Of a DNA stretch of 64,000 bases, positions 9,822 to 18,566 are shown in pieces (positions within the stretch are counted from its first letter, which is position 1; each line of letters opens with the position of its first letter). The translations under genes were made by a program, and so were the position numbers. The stretch is from Nephrocerus scutellatus. Lineage: Eukaryota; Arthropoda; Insecta; Diptera; Pipunculidae. Location of the stretch: assembly GCA_947095585.1 (NCBI GenBank), contig OX352765.1, positions 78,041,976 through 78,105,975 on the forward strand, given 5' to 3'. Under the pieces are notes generated by a model. It was not told the DNA's origin. It worked only from the letters and a program-made list of their open reading frames with translations, and searched no databases.

Positions 9822-10138
9822 TTTTTTATTTTCGGTTTTTCTGACTCAGGGGATACGGTTTCTCCTAAGTGATATACTTTTTGAGTTATTTGCAAAAACT
9901 TAACTTAAGTAAAAACTCGAAAAACTGTCTAAGTAAACTGTCACTTCCGGCTGTCAGATTTCCGTCAAAATTATCAGGCCGCTCACCATTTATGTAAAAA
10001 GCTTAAATATGAATATTACTCCGATAAGTTCAGCCGTCTGGATTGTAGAGTGGACACAGACAGATATACAGACATACAGACAAACAGACAGAGATTTTTT
10101 TATTTTCGCTTTTTCTGACTCAGGAGATACGGTAATGG
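9822..10138. repeat. Direct repeats of about 40 bp bounding a CAGA-rich segment
   Basis: TTTTTCTGACTCAGGGGATACGG-type sequence at 9834-9856 recurs as the same motif with one change at 10109-10131. Each is preceded by TTTTTTATTTTCG. Between them lies an imperfect CAGA/ACAGA microsatellite (about 10050-10092). This could be a small transposon with long terminal direct repeats or a local duplication. Confidence 0.55.
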
Positions 10139-10776
10139 GTAAATCTGCAAAAATCTCGAGTTCGAAAATTTTCATAATTACTATGTAAAAGAAAGTAATT
10201 AATAGAAGGTTAGTTGATCAACGCTGTATTAAGATAACAATCAAAAACTCATACAAGGGATTTTATTTAACTTTATTGGTTTTTTCTCAGGTGAAAGATG
10301 AGAGATGTCACCATCAGCATAAATTATTCTTGTAAAATACAAGGATATTTTTTTTTGTAATTCATATCGGGTATATGGTATATATATATGTATATATTTA
10401 GGAATAACTGACCTGACGCACAAACGTCCTCCTCAGCAAATACCCCAATTACTGTGAGATGAATATTCCCTCTCAAGGGTATGCCTCCCTTCAATGAGTA
10501 AACTCACCAGTCACCAGTCAACTGAAGTTTGCGCAACATCCAAACAAAATTAGAGCAGGAAAATACTACAACGCTATGAGGAGCATGAAAGCATTATATT
10601 GCACATACGCCTAGGTAGATGAGCGAGCGCGTCCCGCGTGTAACACGCCAAAAGGGAATGACTAGTTGGCATTGTGTACTTTGGTGTACTCGCTCATATG
10701 TCCTTTATTTGTGATGTGTGCGCTAAAAAATCAATTAAATTGCACTTCTTGACATTTGTTTGCGTGCGGCTTTGGG

Positions 10777-10802
10777 GTGTGTGTGTGTGTGTGTGTGTGT
10801 GT
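10777..10802. repeat. GT dinucleotide microsatellite
   Basis: Thirteen uninterrupted GT units. Short open frames of Cys-Val repeats over it are an artefact. Confidence 0.95.
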
Positions 10803-10853
10803 GCTCTGGCAACGACCAACAACTTGGTGTTCTTGCAACTTGCATCGCTTCAT

Positions 10854-11017
10854 TCAGTCTTCAGGGCAATTTAGACCAGATCGGGACGCCGTTGTTTCTG
10901 TTGTTCGCCGTTGCATCATCGCCAAGAGCCAATCCAATACCGCATTGCATTCACAGTTTAATTTAACGGAAAATTCACAAATAAAGCGTTTCGAACGTCC
11001 TGTCATATAGTTAATAG
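10854..11017 (+). promoter_or_regulatory. Candidate initiator and non-coding first exon
   Basis: ATTCAGTCTTC around 10853-10863 fits the arthropod initiator TCAGT (A at 10856). About 160 bases later ATAG|GTACGC at 11014-11022 is a usable splice donor. No TATA box is seen, and the +28 to +33 region only partly fits a downstream promoter element. This is inference; it could equally be chance. Confidence 0.22.
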
Positions 11018-11276
11018 GTACGCTCTCTCAGCCTCTATCTGCTTGTTTCTCTTTTAATGTAAAATAGTTCTGATTTAAAATCGTGATAAAAAAAATTTCG
11101 TGTCTAGCTCTCCCGCGGCGACCCACTGCAATTTCTGAGAAAATCGTATTTTAACGAGTCCCGTCAAAGACGACGACGCCCGCTTTTGAAGAAAGAAAAA
11201 AACCGCCGTAACATTGTAATTGCGTTAATTAGAGGTTTTAGGTTTGTTGTTGTTGTTGTTGTTGCTGGTGGTGGTG

Positions 11277-11301
11277 TTTTTTTTTTTTTTTTTTTTTTTT
11301 T
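11277..11301. repeat. 25-base T homopolymer after a GTT/GGT microsatellite
   Basis: A pure T run directly follows GTTGTTGTTG and GGTGGTGGTG stretches. No retroelement body is recognised next to it. Confidence 0.9.
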
Positions 11302-12728
11302 GAAAATTTACACGTTGTTAGACACTATTTTGGCAACGCGTTTTTCACCGAGTCGCGTCTTCCAGACTAAATCAGTTTCGCAGTGCAGCAATTAGTAGTT
11401 GTCATCTTTACATGTATACGTTACATAGATAACAGTAGCGCACAAAAGTCACTCCCAAACACACACAAGACACTTAAAGGCACAAAAGTAATTATAGTGT
11501 CTGTTTGCAAATTTTGATTTAATTTTATTGTGAAGTGAAGTCGAAAAGTAATGACCGAAAAAGTAGTATGTTCAAAAATTTGGAATTTGCATTTCTAAAC
11601 AAAAAACTATCGACATTTGAAAGGATTCGATTTTTTCTTCTTCATAAATCTCCTCATCCTGGAAATTTGATGGCCTGTTTGCTGTGGTCGATGCATTTAT
11701 GTGTTTGTTTCCTTTACACTGCATCTTTTTTCCACCTCAAGTGGAATGAGAAGATGATGCATAAAGGATTGATTGGATTTGTAAACTTACTTTGTTTTAT
11801 CATAAAAAAATTTCAATAAAATATCACTTTAAATAAATTCTCAGCTAGTCCATCGTGCATTTTTCGTCCTGATATTTGTTGTACGAGTAGTAAGCGAATG
11901 TCAAAATTGCAACAAAGAGAAGAAAGTAATAAATTCAAACTAAATAAATAAATAAATTTATTTACGTTATTTTTATTACTAATAAAAGTTTGACACGTAA
12001 AAGTGTAATTTATGTATAAATAAACACAAATATCTGTATACTAATTGCCCCTGTAACTCAGACACGCATTGTGATTCTAAAATTTAGATGAAATATCATC
12101 AATATACTAATTCAGTGGTTCACAAACATTCAACAGATACATAAACCATAATTGCAGCAACTCTTTCAATAATTCGCTAACATTTCTTTCAGTGATTATC
12201 AAACTTTTATATAAAAGTTGAGATTTATTTTCGTTGTAAGACAATTGAGATTAAATTAAAAATTTACAAACCAGCAGTCCCGTTTATTCGTACTAAGGGC
12301 TGTGGCCACACTCGTATTAATTTATATGAGACCGTTCAATGCAAGTTGTTTTGGGCGGCTTCAAGTCTGAAATTCATCGCCGAAATGTTGGTGTTCCACA
12401 GGGCTCTCTTTTGTCCCCAAGACTCTTTCTCGTTTTTACTAATGATCTCTTACCTGTTACTTATAAACTAATTCACACTTTCGCTGACGACAGCACTCTC
12501 AGCTGATCATATAAGTTTAAGAAACGTTCTTCCCTTTCTCATGTGGAACTCTTAACTAGGAAAGCATAATAAACTGGAGAAAAAACAATCGAGTATAATT
12601 TAACGCTCCCAAAACCCAATGCTGTCTCCTGTCGTCTAAGCGAATATTAAATCCAATGCCCACAAATGGCACTTGCATCGAGGGAACTGAAAAAATGTGC
12701 GTTAACGATAAGCTTTTTTGGAATGACC

Positions 12729-12740
12729 ACATATTTACCG
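12729..12740. repeat. Target-site duplication, left copy
   Basis: ACATATTTACCG just before the nested RTE body. It matches the right copy at 13394-13405 with one C/T difference. Confidence 0.75.
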
Positions 12741-13393
12741 AGTAGAAGATCTAACATTGGTCTCTCAATTAAAATAGTGGAGCCCGAATTTGAAATAGTG
12801 CAATCCTTTAACTATCTCGGGTCAACTATAGCAGCCGATAACAGAATCGAACCAGAAATACGCGCACGATTGCTTGAAGCCAACAAATACAGTCTGTCAA
12901 TACTCTTCAAATCCAGGTACTTAACCATAACATCCAAGCTGCTGATATATAAGACAATGGTCATACCAGTACTTACATATGGATCCGAGACTTGGGTGAT
13001 TAGCAAAAAGCATTCTGACCTCTTAGCCGCGTTCGAGAGAAACGTCTTACGGAGAATTGTTGGCCCCGTATGTGAGGAAGGACGATTCCGGAGACTCTAT
13101 AATGATGAGATCTACAAGCGTTACCGCGATGTCGACTTCGTAAAGAGAATTAAGTTCGGTGGGCAGGACACCTAGCTCGCATGAGCGAAGAGAATCCTGC
13201 TCGGAAAGTCCTTTGCGGTAGGATTTATAGAACACGACAGCGAGGCCGCCTAAGCCTACGCTGGAGGGAAGACGCCCAGAGTTTAAGGATGCCAAACTGG
13301 ATGACTTCGGCTCAAAATCGGGTCCGGTGGAGAGATTTTTTGCAGGAGGTCAGCATCGGACAGCGGTTGTAGAGCCAACCAAATATGATGATG
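12741..13393 (+). mobile_element. RTE-like retrotransposon, 5'-truncated, nested insertion
   Basis: Codes for the C-terminal third of RT: YLGSTIAADNRIEPEIRARL, KLLIYKTMVIPVLTYGSETW, FERNVLRRIVGPVCEEGRFR and RRLYNDEIYKRYRDVDFVKR. The conserved tail region and an ATGATGATG terminus follow (about 13386-13393). It is 653 bases long and flanked by a 12-bp near-identical duplication. The first half is open in one frame (fused to host element sequence from 12666 to 13175), and the rest is frameshifted. Confidence 0.9.
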
Positions 13394-13405
13394 ACATATT
13401 CACCG
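13394..13405. repeat. Target-site duplication, right copy
   Basis: ACATATTCACCG directly after the ATG-repeat tail of the nested RTE. Uninterrupted paralogues at 16.6 and 17.87 kb carry ACATATTCAC once. Confidence 0.75.
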
Positions 13406-13794
13406 AAGCCAAAAATGTTGCGAAATGTTTAGGTTTCTTAAACGCTCTGATCTGGCTACTATCTACAAGGCGTTTATTCGTCCTAAACTTGAGTATAATT
13501 GTCATATAAACTTTTCGGTGGCTTAAACATAGCGAAATCAATAAATTCGCTTGAACACCACAGAAATGTTTCCTGCTTATCACTGTTTTTAAGGCTTCTT
13601 CCAGCAGCGGTGCTCAAAAGAAATAGCCAGTTGCATACCACCTCTCTTTGAATTCGACCGCAATACTCGTGGTGCTTTAAATGCTCATCAGCTTACCCTC
13701 AAGCCAATCTTCGGGCATACAGTGCAGTTCAGAGATTCGTCACGGCACGCCCATGCTGTGCCAAACGTATAGGCGAGCATTATAATGGTTGCTA

Positions 13795-13930
13795 ACACCT
13801 TTATAATATCGGCGCGACAGACTCGCGGTCCAAGGCCTGGCTTCTCCCAACCATTTGAGCATGCATATTTTTGCACACAAATGGAGGGACATACAATTCG
13901 AGTTCAATCTGATCGTCTGTCGAGTATTCT
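13795..13930 (-). mobile_element. tRNA-derived SINE, 3' part only
   Basis: Reverse complement of the 3' half of the SINE at 17.35-17.64 kb: GGCGCGACAGAC-type end, CGCGGTCCAAGGCCTGGCTTC, TTTTGCACACAAATGGA. The tRNA-like head is missing. It directly follows the jockey/CR1-type element. Confidence 0.75.
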
Positions 13931-14865
13931 GGTTTCCACATGGGCCCACAAACTTAGTTGGAAAAAACCAGTTCCAGTTTCTATGGGGTTTTTTTTAATG
14001 GTAAGGCCATTCCTGCGTTTGCCTTTCTGCTTTCCTGCTTATCATTGTTTTATTATCTTCTCAGATGAGACCTTCCCATTAATTGTTTTTTCTTTTACTT
14101 TTAGTCACAAGAGGATATCATCATCATCTTAATATTTAGCGTTACACCCAAAGTCTAGGCGTTTCCTCTCGAAAGTAGCTCTCGGTTGAGTACGCTCCAA
14201 AATGAAATTTCCATTTTTTACAAAATCCCAAAATAAAAATCCCATTTTTAAATATGCCTATTATATCTCAAAAAAAAAAATTGTAAAATAAAAAAATTTT
14301 CTTGTTTTTTCTTCTTCTTCTTCTGAATATCAGTTATTTGAGCGAGGTCATTGTATTTTAAGCGTGTCCCTCTCAAAACTTGTTTCTAACACCTATACAT
14401 TTTTTCTTAGATTGTCTTCATTGGTATTTTGCTAACTTGTATCTTGTTGGATCTTGTAAATTGGGATCTCGATTTTGTTTTTTTTTTAATTTCTATCCAA
14501 AAAAATCTACCCATCAGTAGGATGTAACAATACCGCCAAGCGGAACCTCTACTCGACTCTGCATAGAAAGAATAGAAAGAAAGTACCGATAGCTACTTGG
14601 TATCGCAACAAATGTATCGATACCTACTGGCATCGAATCAAAGTGTAAACAACCTTTATGTATTCCTTTTTGTATATCTTTTAAATGTTTTTTTTTTTAT
14701 TTTTATATATATCGACAAAAATGTTGTGATATATTTCCCAAAAACAGTAATTTTTCTAAAAGTTTTTCATTTAATCGACTTCCTCACATGTTTGTATAAA
14801 AAGGTAAACATTGCATTTATATCTTCCCATAGGAAGTGAGTGGGTTAGATTTTGATTTCGAGTCG
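13931..14865. other. AT-rich spacer, no gene recognised
   Basis: Homopolymer runs and an ATCATC stretch at 14117-14128 are present. No open frame with recognisable content was found. Confidence 0.5.
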
Positions 14866-15130
14866 ATGTTAACCAATTTGCATCTCTCATCCCTAAACAT
14901 CCTGGTCAACACCATACTTTCAGCGTAGGCTTGGCGTGCCATGCTGTCGCGTCTTATAAATCATTCCGTCACCGAAAACCGAAAGACTATCGGATTCTCT
15001 TCGCTAAAGCCAGCTAGGTGTTCTGCTTGCGGTAACTTAACCGAAATCGTTCTTCCGAATATATGGATATATATTGGGTGCAACAATTGACCAAAGATAG
15101 TTAAAGGATTGCCTTACTTCAAATTCGCAT
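14866..15130 (-). mobile_element. RTE-like retrotransposon, strongly degraded 3' part
   Basis: It matches the 44.25-44.75 kb copy piecewise: TTTCAGCGTAGGCTTGGC, GCTGTCGCGT, TCTTCGCTAAAGCCAGCTAGGTG, and GATAGTTAAAGGATTGC near 15100. The coding frame is destroyed. Confidence 0.7.
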
Positions 15131-15232
15131 CTATCTATATACTATCTTTATTGAAGGAACGATCTTCTGCTTTTACGTGTAGCCACCATTTACTTTGTTT
15201 TTTAAATTCTCTATATTAACTTCGCGTGCACG

Positions 15233-15292
15233 TGGCTGGCTGGGTGGCTGGCTGGGTGGCTGGGTGGCTGGGTGGCTGGCTGGGTGGCTGGT
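15233..15292. repeat. GGCTGGGTGGCT minisatellite inside the DINE-like element
   Basis: About 60 bases of alternating GGCTGGCT/GGGTGGCT. It is an expansion of the CAGCCAGCCAC tract at the same place in copy 1 (6508-6530). Confidence 0.9.
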
Positions 15293-16069
15293 CAGATTTT
15301 CTGATCAATTTTTAACCCACTTCACATACCCCGATTTTATTGAAATTTTGCACACATGTATATTTCCAGTGACAATACTTTCTATCATCCCTCGGGCTGC
15401 GGGGTCGGGGGGCTCCCATACAAATTTTTTTTTTAATTATCAATTTTTAACGCACTTCCTAAAGCCCGATTTTCCTGACATTTTGTACACATGTGTATTT
15501 CCGGTGACAGTACATTCTTTTTAAAATTTTGAAGTGATCGGGCCCCGGGTTCGTGGGGCCGATTTTTTTCAAATTTTACACCATGTGTATACCAAATAAA
15601 CAATACTTTTTCTAAAATTTGGTAGTGATCGGGCCCCGCGTTCGGCCGCAAGGCCCTTATACATCATATAGTGGCATCAGATACCGTAGTGTAGTACTTT
15701 AATGACTGTGTGCGGTTGTGCTGCGCAGTCGGCTGCGCTGCTTGGTTTTGGTTGTGGAGAGAGAGAGAGAAAAATCTTAGCTCATGCACAAATGAACCCA
15801 GCAAATGAAACGAGTCATAAATGTTTTATGCTTAATTCAACTGACTTACTTTTTTACTGAATTGTATTTTTATTGATGTCGTTTTTTGTTGTCGATATCA
15901 ACTTACAGATAGAACAACAAATTTTCACAATATTCTGTCATTTGGCGTTTTCATAAATTAGTTCAGAGCAGTCAAAGAGTTCTCAAGCAAAATGCCCGTG
16001 TTTCTTATTTGCTCAGAGTATGAGCGTGCTCTAAGTGCTCAGAATAAAATGATCTGAAGCATTTTCAAA

Positions 16070-16088
16070 TTTGACATCTGATGTCAAA
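16070..16088. repeat. Perfect 19-bp palindrome
   Basis: TTTGACATC-T-GATGTCAAA in the leader of DINE-like copy 2. In the copies at 5.5 and 28.2 kb it is present with one change in one arm. Confidence 0.9.
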
Positions 16089-16282
16089 TGTCTCTTTCGA
16101 TGATTTTCTCCTTCAATAAAAAAATAAAAAAAATAAAAAATGAACCAGGATCGAGGGGCTCCCATATTAATTTCTGCGATTAGAGAATTTAGATGAAAAA
16201 TTTTAATTTTTATGGGTTGTTTTTATTTCTCATTTATGTGTAGTCCAGGATTTTTTGTTTCCTACTCGATCTTAATTAAAGC

Positions 16283-16450
16283 CTCTTGTACAGCTCTTTG
16301 ATTATTGCCAAATGATGTCAACATCGTTTGCGTTAGCCAGTAACTGGATGGACTTATAGAGGATTGTTCCTTTCGCCGTTACATCAAGGTCTCGGATATC
16401 GCATATGGCCATATTTGTGTAAGACGACTTTAGCATATGGGGCTACTACT
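16283..16450 (-). mobile_element. RTE-like retrotransposon fragment with internal deletion
   Basis: Matches the 35.69-35.80 kb RT region (catalytic ADD area: AGCTCTTTG, ATGTCAACATCGT, GGATTGTTCCTTTCGCCGTTAC). It then jumps to the equivalent of 36.15 kb (GACTTTAGCATATGGGGCTA). From 16381 on it is part of the duplicated block. Confidence 0.75.
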
Positions 16451-17338
16451 CGCAGCTTCTCATCGAGTAGACCCAATGCTGTTTCCTGTCGTCTATACGA
16501 ATCTTAAATCTAATTTCATTATCCATGAATGACACTTGTATCGAGGAAACCGAAAAACTCACAATTCTCTATATGTGCTTTAACGACAAGCTTCGTTGGA
16601 ATGACCACATATTCACGGTCGTCAAAAATGCTGCGAAATGTTTAGGTTTTCTAACCCGGTGCAAGAAATATTTCACTCCCTCTGATCTGGCTACTATCTA
16701 CAAGGCTTTTATTCGACCTTAACTTGAGTACAATTGCCATATCAGGTCTGGTGCGCCTAAAACTACTTTGCATCCGTTAGATAGAATACAAAACCTTGCG
16801 ATTAAACTTATCGGCTCGAACACCACAGAAACGTTTCCTGCTTCTCAATATGTTGTCGCTTCTTTCACTAGCGGTGCTCAAGAGAAATAGCCAGTTGCAT
16901 GCCACCTCTCCTTGAATTCAATAGTCGTGGCGCCCTAAATGCTCATCAGTTTACCCTAAAGTCCATCTTCTGACGTACAGTTAAGTTCAGCGATTCGTTC
17001 TTCAGCCGTACAACACGTATGTGGAATGCTTTGCCAAGTTCTGTCTTTCCAAATCACTATGATCCACAGGCATTCAAAATACAAGCTTATAGACATCTTC
17101 TCTTTTCTCCTCCTCCTGCTTCCTTAACAACCACGTTGTGCCAAGCATATAGCCGAGTATTATAAGGGTGTGATAATTATAAAAAAGAACAAAAAATTTT
17201 GTATGTTGTCAGTATCTTTTCTTCTAATTGGCTAACCAATCGATCCGAAAGGTACTTACGTTAGGCTAGGTACCTAATCATGATGGGTTTGTTCCCAATG
17301 TCTGAACTATACGAGAGTTGCATTATAACGCTCCTAAA
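16381..17338. repeat. Direct duplication, left copy (958 bp)
   Basis: Begins at ACATCAAGG inside an RTE fragment, runs through a jockey/CR1-type RT C-terminus, and ends at GCTCCTAAA in non-repetitive sequence. It is almost identical to 17649-18566, with only a handful of single-base differences noticed plus one 40-bp gap in the right copy. Confidence 0.92.
16455..17190 (+). mobile_element. Jockey/CR1-type non-LTR retrotransposon, RT C-terminus
   Basis: Coding-like sequence with KLTILYMCFNDKLRWNDHIF, VKNAAKCLGFLTRCKKYF and PSDLATIYKAFIRP (16525-16722). Frameshifted RT thumb and C-terminal sequence follow (RNVSCFS, RTTRMWNALPSSVF, QAYSRVL) to about 17165. The 5' part is missing. It joins an RTE fragment at about 16460. 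Confidence 0.82.
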
Positions 17339-17350
17339 AGAAAAGATTTT

Positions 17351-17643
17351 GGGCGCCGTGGCTCAGTGGAAAAGAGCATGGCTACTGAGCAGGAGGTTCG
17401 TGGTTCGAATCCCAGCAATACCAAAAAGTATTTTTCACGGTGTTCCACCTCTCGCGATTGGGTGACAAACGTTCCCGGGAGTAATAACTTGTCACGGAAA
17501 GCTTCTCAATTTGCCGTTCGGAACCGGCCTTAAAATTGTAGGTCCCTTCCATTTGTGTCCAAAAATGCACAATACAAATGGTCGCGAGAAGCTAGGCTTT
17601 GGACCGCAACGGTCTGTCGCGCCGAATATTATTATTATTATAA
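17351..17643 (+). mobile_element. tRNA-derived SINE, best-preserved copy
   Basis: The head resembles a tRNA: GGGCGCCGTGGCTCAGTGG (A box, 17358-17370) and GTGGTTCGAATCCCAGC (B box, 17402-17412). A tRNA-unrelated body follows (ACCTCTCGCGATTGGGTGAC, GGGAGTAATAACTTGTCACG, CCATTTGTGTCC, GGACCGCAACGG). It ends in an ATT-repeat tail (17629-17643). The length is about 290 bases. RNA polymerase III transcription from the internal promoter is inferred. It sits exactly between the two arms of a direct duplication. Confidence 0.9.
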
Positions 17644-17648
17644 AATAA

Positions 17649-18566
17649 ACATCAAGGTCTCGGATATCGCATATGGCCATATTTGTGTAAGACGACTTTA
17701 GCATATGGGGCTACTACTCGCAGCTTCTCATCGAGTAGACCCAATGCTGTTTCCTGTCGTCTATACGAATCTTAAATCTAATTTCATTATCCATGAATGA
17801 CACTTGTATCGAGGAAACCGAAAAACTCACAATTCTCTGTATGTGCTTTAACGACAAGCTTCGTTGGAATGACCACATATTCACCGTCGTCAAAAATGCT
17901 GCGAAATGTTTAGGTTTTCTAACCCGGTGCAAGAAATATTTCACTCCCTCTGATCTGGCTAATATTTACAAGGCTTTTATGCGCCTAAAACTACTTTGCA
18001 TCCGTTAGATAGAATACAAAACCTTGCGATTAAACTTATCGGCTCGAACACCACAGAAACGTTTCCTGCTTCTCAATATGTTATCGCTTCTTTCACTAGC
18101 GGTGCTCAAGAGAAATAGCCAGTTGCATGCCACCTCTCCTTGAATTCAATAGTCGTGGCGCCCTAAATGCTCATCAGTTTACCCTAAAGTCCATCTTCTG
18201 ACGTACAGTTAAGTTCAGCGATTCGTTCTTCAGCCGTACAACACGTATGTGGAATGCTTTGCCAAGTTCTGTCTTTCCAAATCACTATGATCCACAGGCA
18301 TTCAAAATACAAGCTTATAGACATCTTCTCTTTTCTCCTCCTCCAGCTTCCTTAACAACCACGTTGTGCCAAGCATATAGCCGAGTATTATAAGGGTGTG
18401 ATAATTATAAAAAAGAACAAAAAATTTTGTATGTTGTCAGTATCTTTTCTTCTAATTGGCTAACCAATCGATCCGAAAGGTACTTACGTTAGGCTAGGTA
18501 CCTAATCATGATGGGTTTGTTCCCAATGTCTGAACTATACGAGAGTTGCATTATAACGCTCCTAAA
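17649..18566. repeat. Direct duplication, right copy (918 bp)
   Basis: Same as 16381-17338 except that 40 bases (about 16714-16753 of the left copy) are missing after AAGGCTTTTAT, and scattered base changes. The copies are separated only by the SINE and a few bases. Confidence 0.92.
17724..18420 (+). mobile_element. Jockey/CR1-type RT C-terminus, duplicated copy
   Basis: Second copy of the fragment at 16455-17190, carried by the local duplication. The 40-bp deletion removes the codons after IYKAF, so the open frame ends at 18008 (MRLKLLCIR). Confidence 0.82.

Larger units (their letters stand above)
10139..12334. other. Non-repetitive AT-rich stretch with microsatellites; possible promoter region
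   Basis: No protein-coding exon is recognised. It contains a GT repeat (10777-10802), a GTT/GGT run followed by 25 T (11236-11301), and a candidate first exon (listed separately). The composition around 10.85-11.5 kb is less AT-rich than its surroundings, and TCAGT initiator-like sequences occur at about 10854 and 11371. Confidence 0.4.
12335..13790 (+). mobile_element. Jockey/CR1-type non-LTR retrotransposon, split by a nested RTE insertion
   Basis: The left part (12335-12740) encodes RT with RNVGVPQGSLLSPRLFLVF (about 12386-12440), the catalytic FADDSTLS (about 12479-12502) and the following strand region. The right part (13394-13790) resumes with KNVAKCLGFL, a degraded tract and the C-terminal region ending near CQTYRRALX (about 13755-13780). 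The same C-terminal sequence is present at 16.5-17.2 and 17.7-18.4 kb, so the interruption can be read by alignment. Stops and indels show the copy is dead. Confidence 0.85.
15198..16224 (-). mobile_element. DINE-1-like element with about 120-bp units, copy 2
   Basis: Mirror image of the 5.4-6.6 kb copy. The 3' end is at the left (TAAATTCTCTATATTAACTTC, about 15202-15222), GC-rich units follow at about 15390-15660, then the CT/GA box near 15755, the leader, and the 5' end ATTTTTATGGGTTGTT at 16209-16224. The shared ends of three copies define the element as about 1.0-1.1 kb. Confidence 0.7.

Noticed and set aside
10756..11010. Cys-Val-repeat open frames over the GT tract
   Set aside because: Produced by the dinucleotide microsatellite in all three frames.
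12666..13175. 169-codon open frame as a host gene
   Set aside because: Its first 25 codons belong to the jockey/CR1-type element and the rest to the nested RTE; it is a chance fusion across an insertion joint.
17351..17422. Functional tRNA gene
   Set aside because: A and B boxes are present, but the anticodon arm does not pair properly and the sequence continues into a conserved SINE body with several dispersed copies.
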